From NCBI GenBank assembly GCA_036850595.1, contig CM072148.1, forward strand, positions 6,685,118-6,749,117: 64,000 bases of DNA, given 5' to 3'. Positions 49,286 through 61,600 of this stretch are shown here, one piece after another. How positions within the stretch are numbered: the stretch's first letter is position 1; every line of letters starts with the position of its first letter. Below the pieces are notes generated by a model. The model had not been told where the DNA came from. It did not search any database and saw only the letters and a list, made by a program, of their open reading frames with translations. This stretch comes from Rhyacichthys aspro. Lineage: Eukaryota; Chordata; Actinopteri; Gobiiformes; Rhyacichthyidae. The position numbers and the translations under genes were made by a program.

Positions 49286-52200
49286 ATGGAAGGCAACAGA
49301 GACGAAGCTGAAAAATGTATAAATATAGCATCAAAAGCACTCGAAGCAGGCGATAAAGAGAAAGCACTTAAGTTTCTCAACAAAGCAGAGAAGCTGTATC
49401 CAACTGACAGAGCCAAAGGTAACGTTTATTAGGGTTGACTTTTTTGGTTTAGCCGGGCATAGCTAACATGAGCTAAACTAGCGGATAGCACCCTAATTGA
49501 TAGCCGGCATTATGTCAAACACATGTCACAGTTTAATGTTTCAACACTTAACTTGAAAAGGTAAAGACATTGATGTGGCGTCCAAAGTACAAAAAACATA
49601 TATAACCCTGTGTCTAAGACGCGTTGTCCCGGTTCAGGCCTAGCATGATGCTACTCAACGCTACCATGATGTACCATGTTTGATGTAACTACAGTTTAAC
49701 CAGCCTCATTGCGTCATGTAATGAAAGGATGTAAATGATCATGCTTATTTTATCTGTACATGATCTGTGTTGGCTGTCCACTGTGTGAAAAGAATACACA
49801 AGTAGAAAACAAATCTTTTTTGGTACTCTGAGGTTCATTTGTGAATGCTGCTTTGAAATATTTTTCCATTAAATACACTTTCTGTGTGAAGGAAGAGCAG
49901 AAGTGTGATACCCCTTAAAGGATATAGGGCGAGAGTTGATGCTGAGCAGGCTACAGAGCCAATCCTTTAATTGAATGGTTGCCCAGACAGAGCTTTGCAC
50001 TGTAGGCTAATCCCGGACACTGTTTACCACTTAAACAGTTTTGTGAGAACTGCATTTTGTTGTTAAATCTGAAACTTAAAATGAAACATTGGTTAATACC
50101 AGACTAGAATGGTGTATGTTGAAGCTGAGTTCAGATGAGCACTGTTACATCTTGGTAAAATACATCTGTTATGTAGAATTAAAGTGGACTTCATGGGCAG
50201 GGCTTGTGGTTTTTACATTTAGAATGGCATTTGGACCAATAGTGAATATTGCTTTCTGTTTCTGTTGTAAACAGGTTTACAGTCACAGCTTTGTGAAACC
50301 TTCACTGAATGTTATCGCAGTGTGTTTAATACCAAGAATGTTACTGTACGCGTCTAGCACACATGAAATATGTACAAGAACATGGAGCAGCCATGTTGTA
50401 ATCAAGGGCTTGTTTAGCCCCAGGAGTGAGGTGGTCAGTTCTTTTTAACCAATACACCTCATCTCATGTCATTTAAATGTGGTTTTGTACTTAAACTACG
50501 TCATAAAACCTTACTTATCTTACAGTGAGATGTACATAAGCTTCTGCTCAGATCTAGAGATATAGTAATATTATATCGTTAACAGATGTATATTAGTATT
50601 CCAGTGTATTCTTATAGAATGTTGTTTTTTTCATTTTTAATTTCACCTTCCTGATTTTAATGTCCAGCTTGTTAGTCAGAATAAAGAAAGCTATTTAGAA
50701 GCCTGTTATTAATTATACATGATGTAGCTAGCCACTCGTACATTTCTGCAAAAATCTGCAGACCTGCCATTAGCAATGTTGACACTGAAACAGTCTTACT
50801 TGGCAGATGTTTGACTTGTTGTTAAAAAATTTAATAAATCTATTTCCTAACCTTTTCTTTCTAGCTTTATTGGATGCATTAACAAAAAATGGGAGCTCAG
50901 CAGGAAATGGAGCTTATCGCAGGAGAGCAGAGAATTCACAGAGTGCTGGTGCACAACCAGAAAGACAGAGTCAAGAATCAGGAGGACAGGATGTGAAAGG
51001 CTTCACCAAAGAGCAAGTGGAAGGTGTTCAAAGGTGAGAAACAACAAGTCTTCCATTACTGAAGAAGTAAGAATTATTTATTGTCCAATCAGCACACTGT
51101 AGTCCGAACTGTTTTGACAGTGGACCAGGACCACACAGTCACACAACCCAAGCCAGAGTGGTATGGCATGCTTTCTGGGGACTCTTCAAACCTATTTTAG
51201 TAATGGAAACTTAACTGATCTGACCCGCACCGTACCACTCCAACTGAAGCAAGGCTCTAGATTAGACTGGGACTCCTCTTTAGTAATTGGACACATTATT
51301 TTGTCTAATGGATACCGGGCTATGCCCTGATGCACAGCTATTGCTATAGGAACCCTAACAATGTAATGGTGTGCTCATTAGGGAAGGAGAGTCATTTGGG
51401 TCTTTAAAATTAGAACAAGCACTGGTTCACCTGTTTGAAGTTCACACAGATATGGCTGCAGGGAATCAGGAAAGCTGCATTTTACCCAAGACATGTACAC
51501 ATGATGCAAGGATGGCATTAAAATTCCAAGTGTGATTATTTTACTGTCAAGTGTATTGTCTGGTCGTAATTAAGCATAAAGACTCTGTCCCCTGAGGCCT
51601 TCAAACCTGTAGTGAGATCTTCATGTTGTAAAGGAAAGGTTCAAGCTCTGATACAAACATTACTGTATAGTTCTGTACGTTGTGTAAAAGTAATTCTTTC
51701 CCTTTGCTTTACAGAATAAAACGGTGCAAGGATTACTATGATGTGCTGGGAGTCAGCAAAGAAGCCAACGAAGATGAGCTGAAGAAAGCATACAGAAAAC
51801 TAGCTCTCAAGTTTCATCCAGACAAAAACCATGCTCCAGGAGCAACTGAAGCCTTTAAGAGTAACTCTTTTTTGTATTAAATAAAGATTATTTCTAAAAT
51901 ATCACATCCAGATCACTATTAAATGTATTATTAAATTTGACCCTTTATTAATCTCTCTAGAGATTGGTAATGCATATGCCGTGCTGAGCAATGCAGAAAA
52001 ACGGCGGCAGTACGACTTGTCAGGAGGGGAGGAGCCGAGCAGCCCAGGTCACACTCACGGAGGAGGATTTGACTTCCATAGAGGCTTTGAGGCTGACATC
52101 ACACCTGAGGACCTCTTTAATATGTTTTTTGGAGGCGGCTTCCCTTCTTGTAAGCAATCATGCATCAAAAGCTCATATTTTCTGGGGTTTTATAGTATTA

Positions 52201-53044
52201 AAAATGAAACATTTCTATCAACAGCAAGTGCACACACTTTCAGCAATGGCAGATCCAGTTACAGCCGACAGACAGACGGACAAGAGGGGATGAACGACAG
52301 AGGAGATGTATGTATATGGGTTCATTATTTTAGCAACTGTATTTAAAAATGCAGATGTGTTTATGTGACATAAATCTATCATGTCTTTTTTGTGCTGTGT
52401 TTTTCTCCAGGGTGGTTTCTCAATGTTCATCCAGCTGATGCCTATCTTAGTCCTAATTTTAGTGTCAATACTCAGCCAGATGATGGTTTCTCCTCCACCG
52501 TACAGTCTCTACTCTAAGCCGTGAGTGCATAAGTATTTACTCACACTTGATATAACTGTTACAGGCATACTTGTTAAAATAAACTAAACAAGCTTCTAGG
52601 TTTAAATGTACTCTGCTAATAACAGTCCATTCCCTTTCTATTCTCAGATCCACAGGTCAGACCATAAAACGGCAAACAGAAAACCTGCACGTTGACTATT
52701 ATGTCACTAAAGATTTCAAGTCAGAGTATAAGGGCTCAGCGCTTCAGCAGATAGAGAAAAATGTGGAGGAAGACTACGTAACAAATGTCAGAAATAATTG
52801 TTGGAAGGAGCGTCAGACAAGTGAGTGACCTTGATTATTTATTACATATTGATCTTATTACAAATCATTGTATGTCTTTTAAGCTGTGTACTTCATGGTT
52901 CTATATCTGTCCTATCCAGAAACCGACCTGCTGTATGCTGCCAAGGTCTACAGAGATGACCGAATGCGCAAAAAGGCAGAACTTATGCCAATGGATAACT
53001 GCAAAGAGTTGGACAGATTAAATAATCTTTTTAGGGGCGGATGA
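49286..53044 (+). CDS. dnajb14: DnaJ homolog subfamily B member 14 (ER-membrane J-protein)
   Basis: Eight coding exons: 49286-49418, 50865-51033, 51715-51860, 51961-52149, 52225-52307, 52411-52520, 52648-52820 and 52920-53044, about 375 residues (human 379). The start MEGNRDEAEKCI is the family's typical N-terminus. The J-domain spans roughly 106-170 with the HPD triad at 135-137, which stimulates Hsp70 ATPase. A Gly/Phe-containing linker follows (FHRGFEADITPEDLFNMFFGG). A single hydrophobic segment at about 244-262 anchors it in the ER membrane, and the C-terminal DUF1977-type domain faces the lumen (KDFKSEYKGSALQQ, NNCWKERQ). The family works in ER-associated degradation with cytosolic Hsc70. 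DNAJB12 is the nearest alternative, but the N-terminus favours DNAJB14. Confidence 0.94.
51085..51330. mobile_element. Possible hAT-type element remnant in dnajb14 intron 2
   Basis: The series GAGTGGTATGGCATG, TAATGGAAACTTAACTGA and CACCGTACCACTC resembles the termini and body of small fish hAT-type non-autonomous elements. No transposase frame is present. Boundaries and family are uncertain. Confidence 0.25.
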
Positions 53045-53349
53045 GCTGGACTCTCGAAGAATTTAAATGTATATGAAAAGATATTTATCTTACATTTTTA
53101 TAAGAAAGTCTTAACACTAGGAGCAACAGCTTAAAGGAATAATGTAGCTCTGGTGATTATTTAGATTTTCCTTCTGTCCCTACATTCCCTTGCTTCAGGA
53201 CTCACATTGTCAGATCTCACTGAAACTCCACTCATTTTTCATGGTGATTTTCAACAGGACTTTTGATTGTAAATCTATGTGGTTCAAGTAGTGAGAGGGA
53301 TTCTGCATGAGCCATTTGCTCTTTAAGATCAGCATAATGTAGATCTATG

Positions 53350-53552
53350 TGGGCATTCCAATTTCCTCCCACCATCAAAGACATGGATGTACAGGTGATC
53401 TGGTGACTGTAAATTGGCCACAGTGAATGGAAGGCGTATGAATTGTTTGTCCATCTCAGCTGTGTAATTAACTGGCCATTACCCAGGATGGACCATACCT
53501 CTGGCCCTATGCTTCTGAGAGAGGCTCCAGACCCCATCACATACATCCACCT
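53350..53552 (+). repeat. Degraded fish interspersed repeat (LINE-tail-like)
   Basis: The series TTTCCTCCCACCATCAAAGA, CTGTAAATTGGCCACAG, ATTACCCAGGATGGACCATA and GAGAGGCTCCAGACCCC follows the pattern of a very common teleost repeat, the same broad family as the segment at 21,135-21,237. It lies downstream of the dnajb14 stop, so it may be part of the 3' untranslated region. Confidence 0.55.
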
Positions 53553-53858
53553 AAAATGGACCCTGTGTCAGTTCACCTGGAGGTGCTATCTTCCACTAAT
53601 ATTTATGACTTGTTGTATTGCACTGTAAGTAAAGAAAAGACTTGAATGCCTCTTAGTTTCCTCAAATCAAATGACGATCCATGGCTCAAAGATATAATTT
53701 TGCTACAAGAGAACATTTTATGTTGAAAATGTGAAGGTGTGTTACACTGAAAGTTGAATTATTCCCATAAACTGTACATTTTGAATGTTTTGAAACTTTA
53801 TTGAGTTATTTAAGTAACAGTAGACAAAAATTTTCTCTAATGCTTGAGTAATCATTTA

Positions 53859-53864
53859 AATAAA
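53859..53864 (+). terminator. dnajb14 polyadenylation signal candidate
   Basis: AATAAA lies about 815 bp after the stop. No closer canonical hexamer is evident. The rest of 53,045-54,180 holds only the repeat at 53,350-53,552. Confidence 0.35.
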
Positions 53865-54209
53865 GGTGACTGTCATATATTAGATGGATTTGCTTCTCAC
53901 AGTCTCTAAATTGTAATGTAACATGAACTAAGTATATAAATAGAATATAAGAATCTTTTATTAGTTTCATTTTGGATATTTCCAGTTCATTTGTTGCACA
54001 CTCCATGTTTACCATAAATAATACTTGATAGGGCTTTATTATATTATGGTTAATTGGTACCATAAATCTTAACCACAGATCTCTTGGGGTATGTATTATT
54101 CGATCTCTTCAGGTTATACATCCCTGATATAACCAGATTACCACTTGCTTGAAACACGTTTAGTGTTGCGTCAAATAAAAAAAAGGAAAAAACAATGCAT
54201 CCTTGGTTT

Positions 54210-54300
54210 GTCGATGGTCACGTGACAGCTCTAACCCGGAAGGAAAATCCACCGCTGACAGACGGCGCCAGGTAGTGTCGTACATGCATCAATAGGGATT
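54210..54300 (+). promoter_or_regulatory. pla2g12a promoter with CLEAR-like E-box and ETS site
   Basis: The perfect palindrome GTCACGTGAC lies at 54,217-54,226. It matches both the TFEB-type CLEAR core and USF sites. An ETS-type CCGGAAGG follows at 54,236-54,243. The pla2g12a ATG is about 210 bp downstream. Binding is inferred from motif identity. Confidence 0.5.
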
Positions 54301-54436
54301 AGGCTAGTACCTCCTCGGTTAAGTTTGAATCCAAATGAGAACTATAAGAATTATAACCTGAGATGGCTTCACTGACGTTTTAAATTTACGCATTTCCCGG
54401 AAAACACAAGTGTCTACTTCTGACGTCAAGTGGACT

Positions 54437-56051
54437 ATGTACCACCGCTATATGTGTGTTTTTCTGTTGGGGTTGTATTGCAGTGGATGTCTCCAGTATG
54501 TGTCTGCCTGCAAACAAGAACCAGAGACTCCAGACTGGAGACTGACTCTAAAAACCATTCGCAACGGGATACACAAGATTGACTCAGTCCTAAACGCAGC
54601 ACTGGATTTGTTTGGTGGCGATGATGGGTTGTGTCAATATAGGTGTAGTGATGGTAAGGAATACTTTTCTCCACTTTTATATCTACTAGTCTTATTTTTC
54701 CATCAATGCTTACCTTTTGTGTAAAAGTGACAGAGGCTGTTTGTTAAATTAGACACATCATTTAGGCCCACAATAACAGTTTCATTTCCTCAACATTTAT
54801 GGAAAGCACGCACTATCACAAAAGTGGCATGGATTTCAGTGTAATCATGTGTACTGTTGTTATCTGAACATAAGATAACTGACAGTGGAAGTACAGAAAA
54901 TCTCATCACCTTTGCCCCTCTCACAGGGTACAAGCCAGTACCTCGTCCTGGTTACAAGCAGCCTCCACCCAATGGATGTGGCTCCCCCCTGTTTGGATTT
55001 CAGGTATCTTAAAACAGTTTGTCACAGTGTCATTCTATGTTGAACATCACCTTTAAATGTACAAAAATTCTATAAAAAATAATGAATGAGTATAAGACTG
55101 CATGATATAGTAAAGAGTGGCTCTTTGTAGTTTGACATAGGCATCCCATCGATGACCAAATGTTGCAACCAACATGACCGCTGCTATGACACTTGTGGCC
55201 GCGAGAAGCAAGACTGTGATGTGCAGTTCCAAGATTGTCTTGAGACCATCTGCAGAAACGTGCAAAGGACTCTGGGACTAGCCCAGAGCGTTCAAGGTAA
55301 AAAAAAACCCGACACAATACACAGCTGTACACTAGACACACTATGTTTTATCGGTACCATTAATATAAGCAAAGCATTCTCTATTTTTCATTTTCTTTTG
55401 TTAAAACAAATTTCCATAAAAAAACAGGTAATAAAAGTTAATGAAAGTGGGGTTTTTTTCTTAATTTATTGAAAGTTAACATTTACTTGCCAGTGTGCAG
55501 TTGTGCCCTTGTAGTTCTTACTGTTGTTGTAATGTCATATTGTGCCCAAAAGATGGCAATGTAGAGCTTTTCATGTGGTTTTATGTGTGTATTGAGAACT
55601 AATAAACCTAAATTCTTCATAAATTAATGATAATCCAACTTCGGTTTTGAAGAGAACCCCCTTACAAATCATATTAATTTTTACCACTTTTTTATAGCTG
55701 TTTGTTTTTTAATGTTCCTAAACCCAACAGCTGCTTTGTTGCCATTTACTAAATATATCCTATTAGCAAAAAAATAATTAATTAGAAGCAAAAATATAAC
55801 CTGTCCACTGTATTCAGGTGCAAACACTTGTGAAGACATGTGTTTATTGTCACATTCTTTTAGAAGTGTCATCTTTCCCCTTCTCTATGTTTCCTTCTAG
55901 TCTTCTCTTTAACTGTTTTTCCTTGTTGGCAGCGTGCGAATCAACAGTGACACTGCTGTTTGATGCTGTCATGCATTTGGGGTGTAAACCATACCTGGAC
56001 AGCCAGCGGGAGTCCTGTGTGTGTCACTATGAAATAAAGAGGGACCTGTGA
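54437..56051 (+). CDS. pla2g12a: Group XIIA secretory phospholipase A2
   Basis: Four coding exons: 54437-54653, 54927-55003, 55131-55296 and 55933-56051, about 192 residues (human 189). A signal peptide covers roughly 1-24 (MCVFLLGLYCSG core, likely cut after YVSA). The catalytic motif CCNQHDRCY places the His-Asp pair at 113-114. Upstream NGCGSPLFG fits the divergent calcium-loop region of group XII, and many cysteines are conserved through the C-terminus (LGCKPYLDSQRESC-C-Y). The enzyme hydrolyses the sn-2 ester of phospholipids in the secretory pathway or outside the cell. An in-frame GTG nine codons upstream is not needed; the ATG before the signal peptide is the natural start. casp6 follows on the same strand, as in human. 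Confidence 0.95.
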
Positions 56052-56497
56052 TGCCTCTACGGGATACACAACAACCCTCTTCCAAGTGCCTTTGTTGTCT
56101 CAGGGATTGAGCGTGTTCAGCTGCTGATGCTGATAATGAACTGATGAAATTGTGTTGATGCTGAGGAAAAACACCCTCAAGTTTAGTCCACATAAATACT
56201 TCTAAACTGTTTTAAGATTACCTTGACTTGGATGAATGAGAACTGTCACACATGTTGCTAATAGAGTTTGCACCTTTACTGTTTAAAGTTAATTATTTAT
56301 ACTAATAAATATAAAAAATATACATAAATGTTCTTTGTAACAGAGCTACAAGGAGCAGGGTGTTTAATGAAGAATTATCTTTATTAATGTGTAACAATTT
56401 AATGATTTGACTTTTCACTCATTTGTTTTCAATTGGTTTATGTTTAAGTGTTGAGCCTCAAAGGGGTAATAGACTAATCAAATTGCAATTTTATGTC

Positions 56498-56503
56498 AAT
56501 AAA
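56498..56503 (+). terminator. pla2g12a polyadenylation signal
   Basis: AATAAA lies about 450 bp after the stop, with an earlier one at 56,304-56,309. Confidence 0.45.
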
Positions 56504-56859
56504 TGTGCTCTCTATATCCACAACAATTATTTGTCAGAAGCTGTTTTAGAATGCCTTTTGAAAAGAAGTTTTTGGGTGTTGGGTATTAGTTGTTGAGATG
56601 TTTGGGGAAATATTTCATTTTAATCCATCAGGAGAATGAGCATCTATTGCCTTTGCTATTGCCTTTGCTATTGAAGTTTTGAGATGTATTCACTTCAAAT
56701 CATTTGGTTCAGTTGTTTCACTTAGCTTATCTCTCGCTGTATAAACTCTAATATCATATTGGAGACTTTGAGTCATAAAGTTACTGTTTTACGAGTCGCT
56801 GTGGTGAAGCATTGAGAATACGGAAGTCCTCCCGCAGAAGCTCGTTGATTGACATGCTG

Positions 56860-56920
56860 GAGAACCAATCAGATGCTACGCCTGTAACTTTCCTCCAATC
56901 CAGTTGGAAGGCGGGCTTGA
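56860..56920 (+). promoter_or_regulatory. casp6 promoter with paired CCAAT boxes
   Basis: Two direct CCAAT boxes at 56,865-56,869 and 56,895-56,899 are 30 bp apart, about three helical turns. A GC-box/E2F-like GGCGGGC follows at 56,910-56,916. No TATA box is obvious. This arrangement is typical of NF-Y-driven promoters. The start codon is about 80 bp further on. Confidence 0.5.
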
Positions 56921-56998
56921 CGCGAGCTCTTCTGTTGGCTTGACGAAGCAAATTTACCTTTTGGCTTCAGTCAGTCGGTGCAAAAAGATCCTTTGGAA

Positions 56999-59599
56999 AT
57001 GTCTGGCCAGATTGGAAAAGATAGCAGAGGTAATAATGTTTTCACTCAAATAGACAGTTATTAGCTTTGTAAGTAACATCGTTTTAAAGCAAGAAGATGT
57101 AATTAACCTACCTATCCTAAGTATCCAGTGTGCCATCTTTCAGAACTTTTCTGTTTCTTTTCTTTAGGTTTTTACTCAATCTTAATCAGATTTTTTTAGT
57201 GTAACATGAACATGGCAGCTGCCTAAAAGGTAATTTTCCTCTTTTCTCTTTCCAGGAAGTGTTGCTAAGGACAGCACAGCCACCACTGACAATGCTGGTG
57301 AGTGTTTTAGTCTTATTTACATACTGTATTAAGTGTGTATACCGTGAACACCGAAGTGAGAGGACTTTTTAAAGCAAAGTGAAACCCATGTAGAGGTAGT
57401 TCACAGAGAAGCTACTACTGTTTCACAAACCTGATAGGACTGGGACTGATATGATTGGTCTTTGCCACTTGTAAAAGGTTTATTGTTTACATCCAAGGCA
57501 CTTGTTACCAGACTGTGCAGCTTTACAATACTGCATCCTAGGTAAAGTTGTGTTGTTTACTTTTTTTTTTTTTTCCCCATCACATTACTATTTTAGGAGG
57601 TACGATTGAGAACAAATCTTGTTTCCCTTGGTTTGAATTAGCTTAATATAACACACAATTGTAAAATATGTGGGAACGAAGTAATCCAACAACATAAGGA
57701 TATTATGTTTACTTCTAAAAACAGCTTGTCATGTTTCTCAACAGCTCTGTGCTCCTGCCTGAGCATGCCTCTGACCTACATTATCAGTAGGGTGGGGCAT
57801 TCAGGTGTTACTTTCGATCTCTGTTCTTTTAGCAGCCTTTGCCATCTTTCTCCAGCTGTCAACTGGCTATTGAAGGCCATGAGAACTCTAAAGCTGTTGA
57901 AACAAAGGCTGCTTGACCCCATACCAGCAATTCATGCACCTGTAGTTGTATTGCTGCTTAACAAAAAAAGCACAAGCAGCACAAGAACAACAAAAAGCTC
58001 TATTTGCCCATTCTATGGAATTCTGTGTTTTACATAGAATAATAATAATTGTCTGTAAGTCAGTAAATCCTGAGTGTTGAACTTTTCTTAACTTCCTGTT
58101 GTTAATAACTCACATTGTGAGAATAAGAGAATAACTTTGTTTTTTTCATAGCATACAAGAACAATGTTACAGAGACAGATTCTGTTTGGAGGTAAATATG
58201 TTAATATAATTGACTTAATAATTAACAACTCATAAGAATGTAATTAGTATTTGTTAACATTCCCATACATCTTTTGTTCATGTGCTACAGAACGTCAACT
58301 CTGGATCCTGCTGAGGAGTACAAGATGACCAACAAACGGAGAGGACTTGCACTCATTTTTAATCAAGAGCACTTCTACTGGCGTCTGGGAATGCCTTCAA
58401 GGCATGGAACTAATGCGGACCGCTATAATTTAGAGAAAAGGTATCACTTTTAAACTTGAATCAAAATATATGGTGTAGCTTTAGATCATGTTTGTTGTCA
58501 GATAATACATCTCAAAATGTGTATTGGCCTCTTGTCTAGACTGACAGCCCTGAACTTTGAAGTCAAGGCGTATGATAACTACAAACAGGTGGAAATTTTG
58601 GATATAATCAGCGAAGGTATTGTAAGGAATTATTTTACTATTCGTGACATAATATCGCACATGGAACAAGACTCTTAATATACCATTTCCCTTCAGCCGC
58701 TGAGTCCAGTCACTCGGATGCAGACTGCTTTTTGCTCGTCTTTCTAAGCCATGGGGAACAAGATCATATTTTTGCATATGACGGCAAGATCAGCATTCAG
58801 GATATCACATCCCTGTTCAAAGGAGACAAGTGCAAGAGTCTCGTAGGAAAACCTAAGATTTTTATATTACAGGTATGTGCAACATGTCAGTGGAGATTTT
58901 CACTCATCCAGGTCATGGTCCAATAAAAGGTCACAAAGCAGGCATCTGGAAATATCTAAAGTAGAATGTATTTTAAATTAAAACCCTTTGTACAGATGCC
59001 TTGTTTGTAGTCTTTTAATGGGTATGTGCAAATAAAACTTAGATAATGATTTAATATGAATAAGATTGATCTGTTTGCATTGTTTTTGCACCCACTGCAG
59101 GCATGTCGTGGAGACAAACATGACAACCCTGTGACCCCCTGTGATGATGTGGACAGTGAAATAAAGACCAATGAGGTGGTGGTTGATGCCAGTGCTGTCC
59201 ACACTTTGCCTGCTGGGGCTGACTTCATCATGTGCTACTCTGTAGCAGAAGGTGAGATTTCATAACCAGTTTCGTGACAGAATTTTTTAAATTAATTGTA
59301 TAATAAATGCCCTTTTCCTTTGAATCCACTTCAATCTGTATGTTTGTTTAGGTTATTATTCCCACCGAGAGACCATCAATGGCTCCTGGTACATCCAGGA
59401 TCTTTGTGAGTTACTTCAAAAGTATGGGGATTCTCTCGAATTCACAGAGTTACTCACCCTGGTCAACAGGAAGGTGTCAATGAGGAGTGTTGGGAACTGT
59501 AATGACCGCAGTGCCATTGGAAAGAAGCAAGTTCCTTGTTTCGCCTCAATGCTCACCAAGAAACTGTATTTTAGACCAAAAACGGCTTCAGACAAGTGA
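56999..59599 (+). CDS. casp6: Caspase-6
   Basis: Eight coding exons: 56999-57029, 57256-57297, 58152-58191, 58291-58440, 58540-58616, 58697-58872, 59101-59251 and 59352-59599, about 304 residues (human 293). It is a cysteine protease that cuts after Asp in apoptosis, with lamin A among known human targets. The catalytic His is in FLSHGE (about 132) and the catalytic Cys in QACRG (about 174). The prodomain site TETD (31-34) is kept exactly as in human. The inter-subunit linker offers DDVD (187-190) and VVVD (198-201); human has DVVD and TEVD. The small subunit is intact (GYYSHRE, GSWYIQDLCE, FASMLTKKL). The exon 6/7 junction falls between Q and ACRG. The gene lies between pla2g12a and convergent mcub, as in human 4q25. 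Confidence 0.96.
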
Positions 59600-61600
59600 A
59601 TAGTCTTCACAAACATCTGGAAATAATTTTCCTAAATGGAGTTTTGTAGTCGGTGGTCATCATTCCAGGTTCAATTTATCTTTGTGAACACATTTAAATG
59701 CACACACATACACACACACAAACTGAATGGAAAGCTGTATGACCCAAATCAATGATTTTAAAATAGCTGTTTTCACATGCATTAAAATACTTTTGTTAAT
59801 TCAGTGGCTGTAAATGCAGACATAATGCATTCCAATACACAAGAGCTGATAATGGTACTGGCACGCTGGCATGCAGAGACAACAGTTTTATATTTTGATG
59901 AACATTTTGGAATAGTTTTAATAGATTGTAGTCAAATTAGGATGGCTGTAAAGGTCACATAAACATTAGAGCTTTTATGTGAGGTTACTTCAAGTGTGTG
60001 TCCACAAGCTCACTGGGAAAGTGTACAAGCAATTGTGAAAGTGATTCATCAAGACAATTATGTATTATGTTATTATGGCCATGCTTTCTTTGTTTTTTGG
60101 CTTACTCCATGAAAAAGGGAATTAATGTTTGTACTGTTTCTTAATGTTGCATCAGGTACTGGGTTAAGCATGTTCAAAACCAACATGTCATCAGTACAGA
60201 AAGAAACCTCAGGGAGTATGAGTGTTTACTTACGCTGTATTTGGACCTGAACATTTAGCTGTGTCTCGTGACTCAGGAAATACACTACCAGCATATTTTG
60301 AACTCACTTAATAAAATATTTTAACATTTTATTCAAGCTTTTGAAATGAAGTTTTTGAATAGGAGTTTTTTCTGGCCGCCAGTATAAATTCAGTTCTATG
60401 TTGCTAAAGTCAGTACTGAGTTGATAAAGAAATTAAACATTGACCACGTAACTTTATTGTCAATTAGAAACTGAAAGTATGGAAACCTAAAATACACTCT
60501 TGTACGTTCTGAGGTCTTGTTGGCAAAACAAGTGAAAAGAAGCTTACTTCAAACCGCATCTGTTTAATTTTTCACATGAGAAACTAAGAGTTGCATTTTG
60601 GTTTTGTGTAATACCTTTTTGTAATAAATGTGGGGGGAAAACTTTGTCAGGTTTGTCTTTTCATCAGTTTTATTTACTATTTTGTAAAGGTCTTGGTCTT
60701 GTCTCAGCCTCAGACATCAAGACCAGCCAACACTACAAATGGGATACCTGTCTGTTCTTGGGATTAAATGAAAACCTCAATCATTTTACTGTATATTCAA
60801 TTAAAAATCTGCCTCCTTCACCAAACACTTACCTTCATGAGACTTTGATTTTTACTGGTCTTCTGGTCTTGATTCAATCTTGACTGGGTCTCAACCTGAC
60901 ATAGTCTTGGTCTGGTCTTAATAGATAAAAGTCTAGGTCTTGTGAGTCAATTACATTTTGGGGCACATTCAGTGTTAGTGGAAAGTACTCCACTTTTGGG
61001 CATATGCTCCTTTACAGGTTAATATTACCTTAAATATTACACAGGCGCTATATTTCACTTCATTGCTGCCCCCTTCATGTTTCATCTTTTGATCTGTTCC
61101 ATATTATATGCAAGATACAAATGTGATTTATGATATGCCATCCATATTTATTTCAATACTTACTCAAAGTATCTTGTCAACAGAAAAAATAACCCCTAGA
61201 AAATGAATTCAAAGTTTAAATTTTTTCCAAATGTGAGATTCCTAACAATTTATACACCATGACTTTTGAATACTTATGTAATACCTCCACCAACTACATA
61301 AAAAACAAATTTCTTTTATTACAAATCAGATTTATTAAACTGTTCCTGTTAGTGTTTATTTCCTACGAGCAGCAATAGACTCTTCATACATTTTTTTTCG
61401 TTGTTAAACATGATCAACCTAAGAAGTCCTTTCATTTTAACAGAACTCAGTGTTTATTTTACACAAAGTATTATCTGCATTATTACTAGAGACTGTAAAC
61501 ATAACTGAGGGATGTTCCTTGTTAAAAAGGTGCCATACAAGTACAAATACAGGTTTTTTTGCTCTGGAGTACTGCTGGCTTCTTCATAGTCTGGAATGGT
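59600..61600. other. casp6/mcub convergent intergenic interval
   Basis: This holds the 3' untranslated regions of both genes. Plus-strand AATAAA occurs at 60,310-60,315 and 60,623-60,628 (casp6 candidates). TTTATT at 61,453-61,458 is the nearest mcub signal on the minus strand. A TCTTGGTCTTG-type degraded repeat lies at 60,690-60,960. No further gene is seen. Confidence 0.5.
60690..60960. repeat. Degraded TCTTGGTCT-rich fish repeat
   Basis: Imperfect, scattered units such as GGTCTTGGTCTTGTCTCAG, GGTCTTCTGGTCTTGATTC, ATAGTCTTGGTCTGGTCTTA and AGGTCTTGTGAGTC resemble a common teleost repeat. Boundaries are approximate. Confidence 0.4.

Noticed and set aside
54410..54436. Upstream in-frame GTG extension of pla2g12a
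   Set aside because: An ATG directly before a normal signal peptide is present at 54,437, and the extension would spoil the signal peptide.
57705..58037. 110-codon frame in casp6 intron 2
   Set aside because: No domain is recognised, it lies wholly within an intron, and it has no splice or promoter support.
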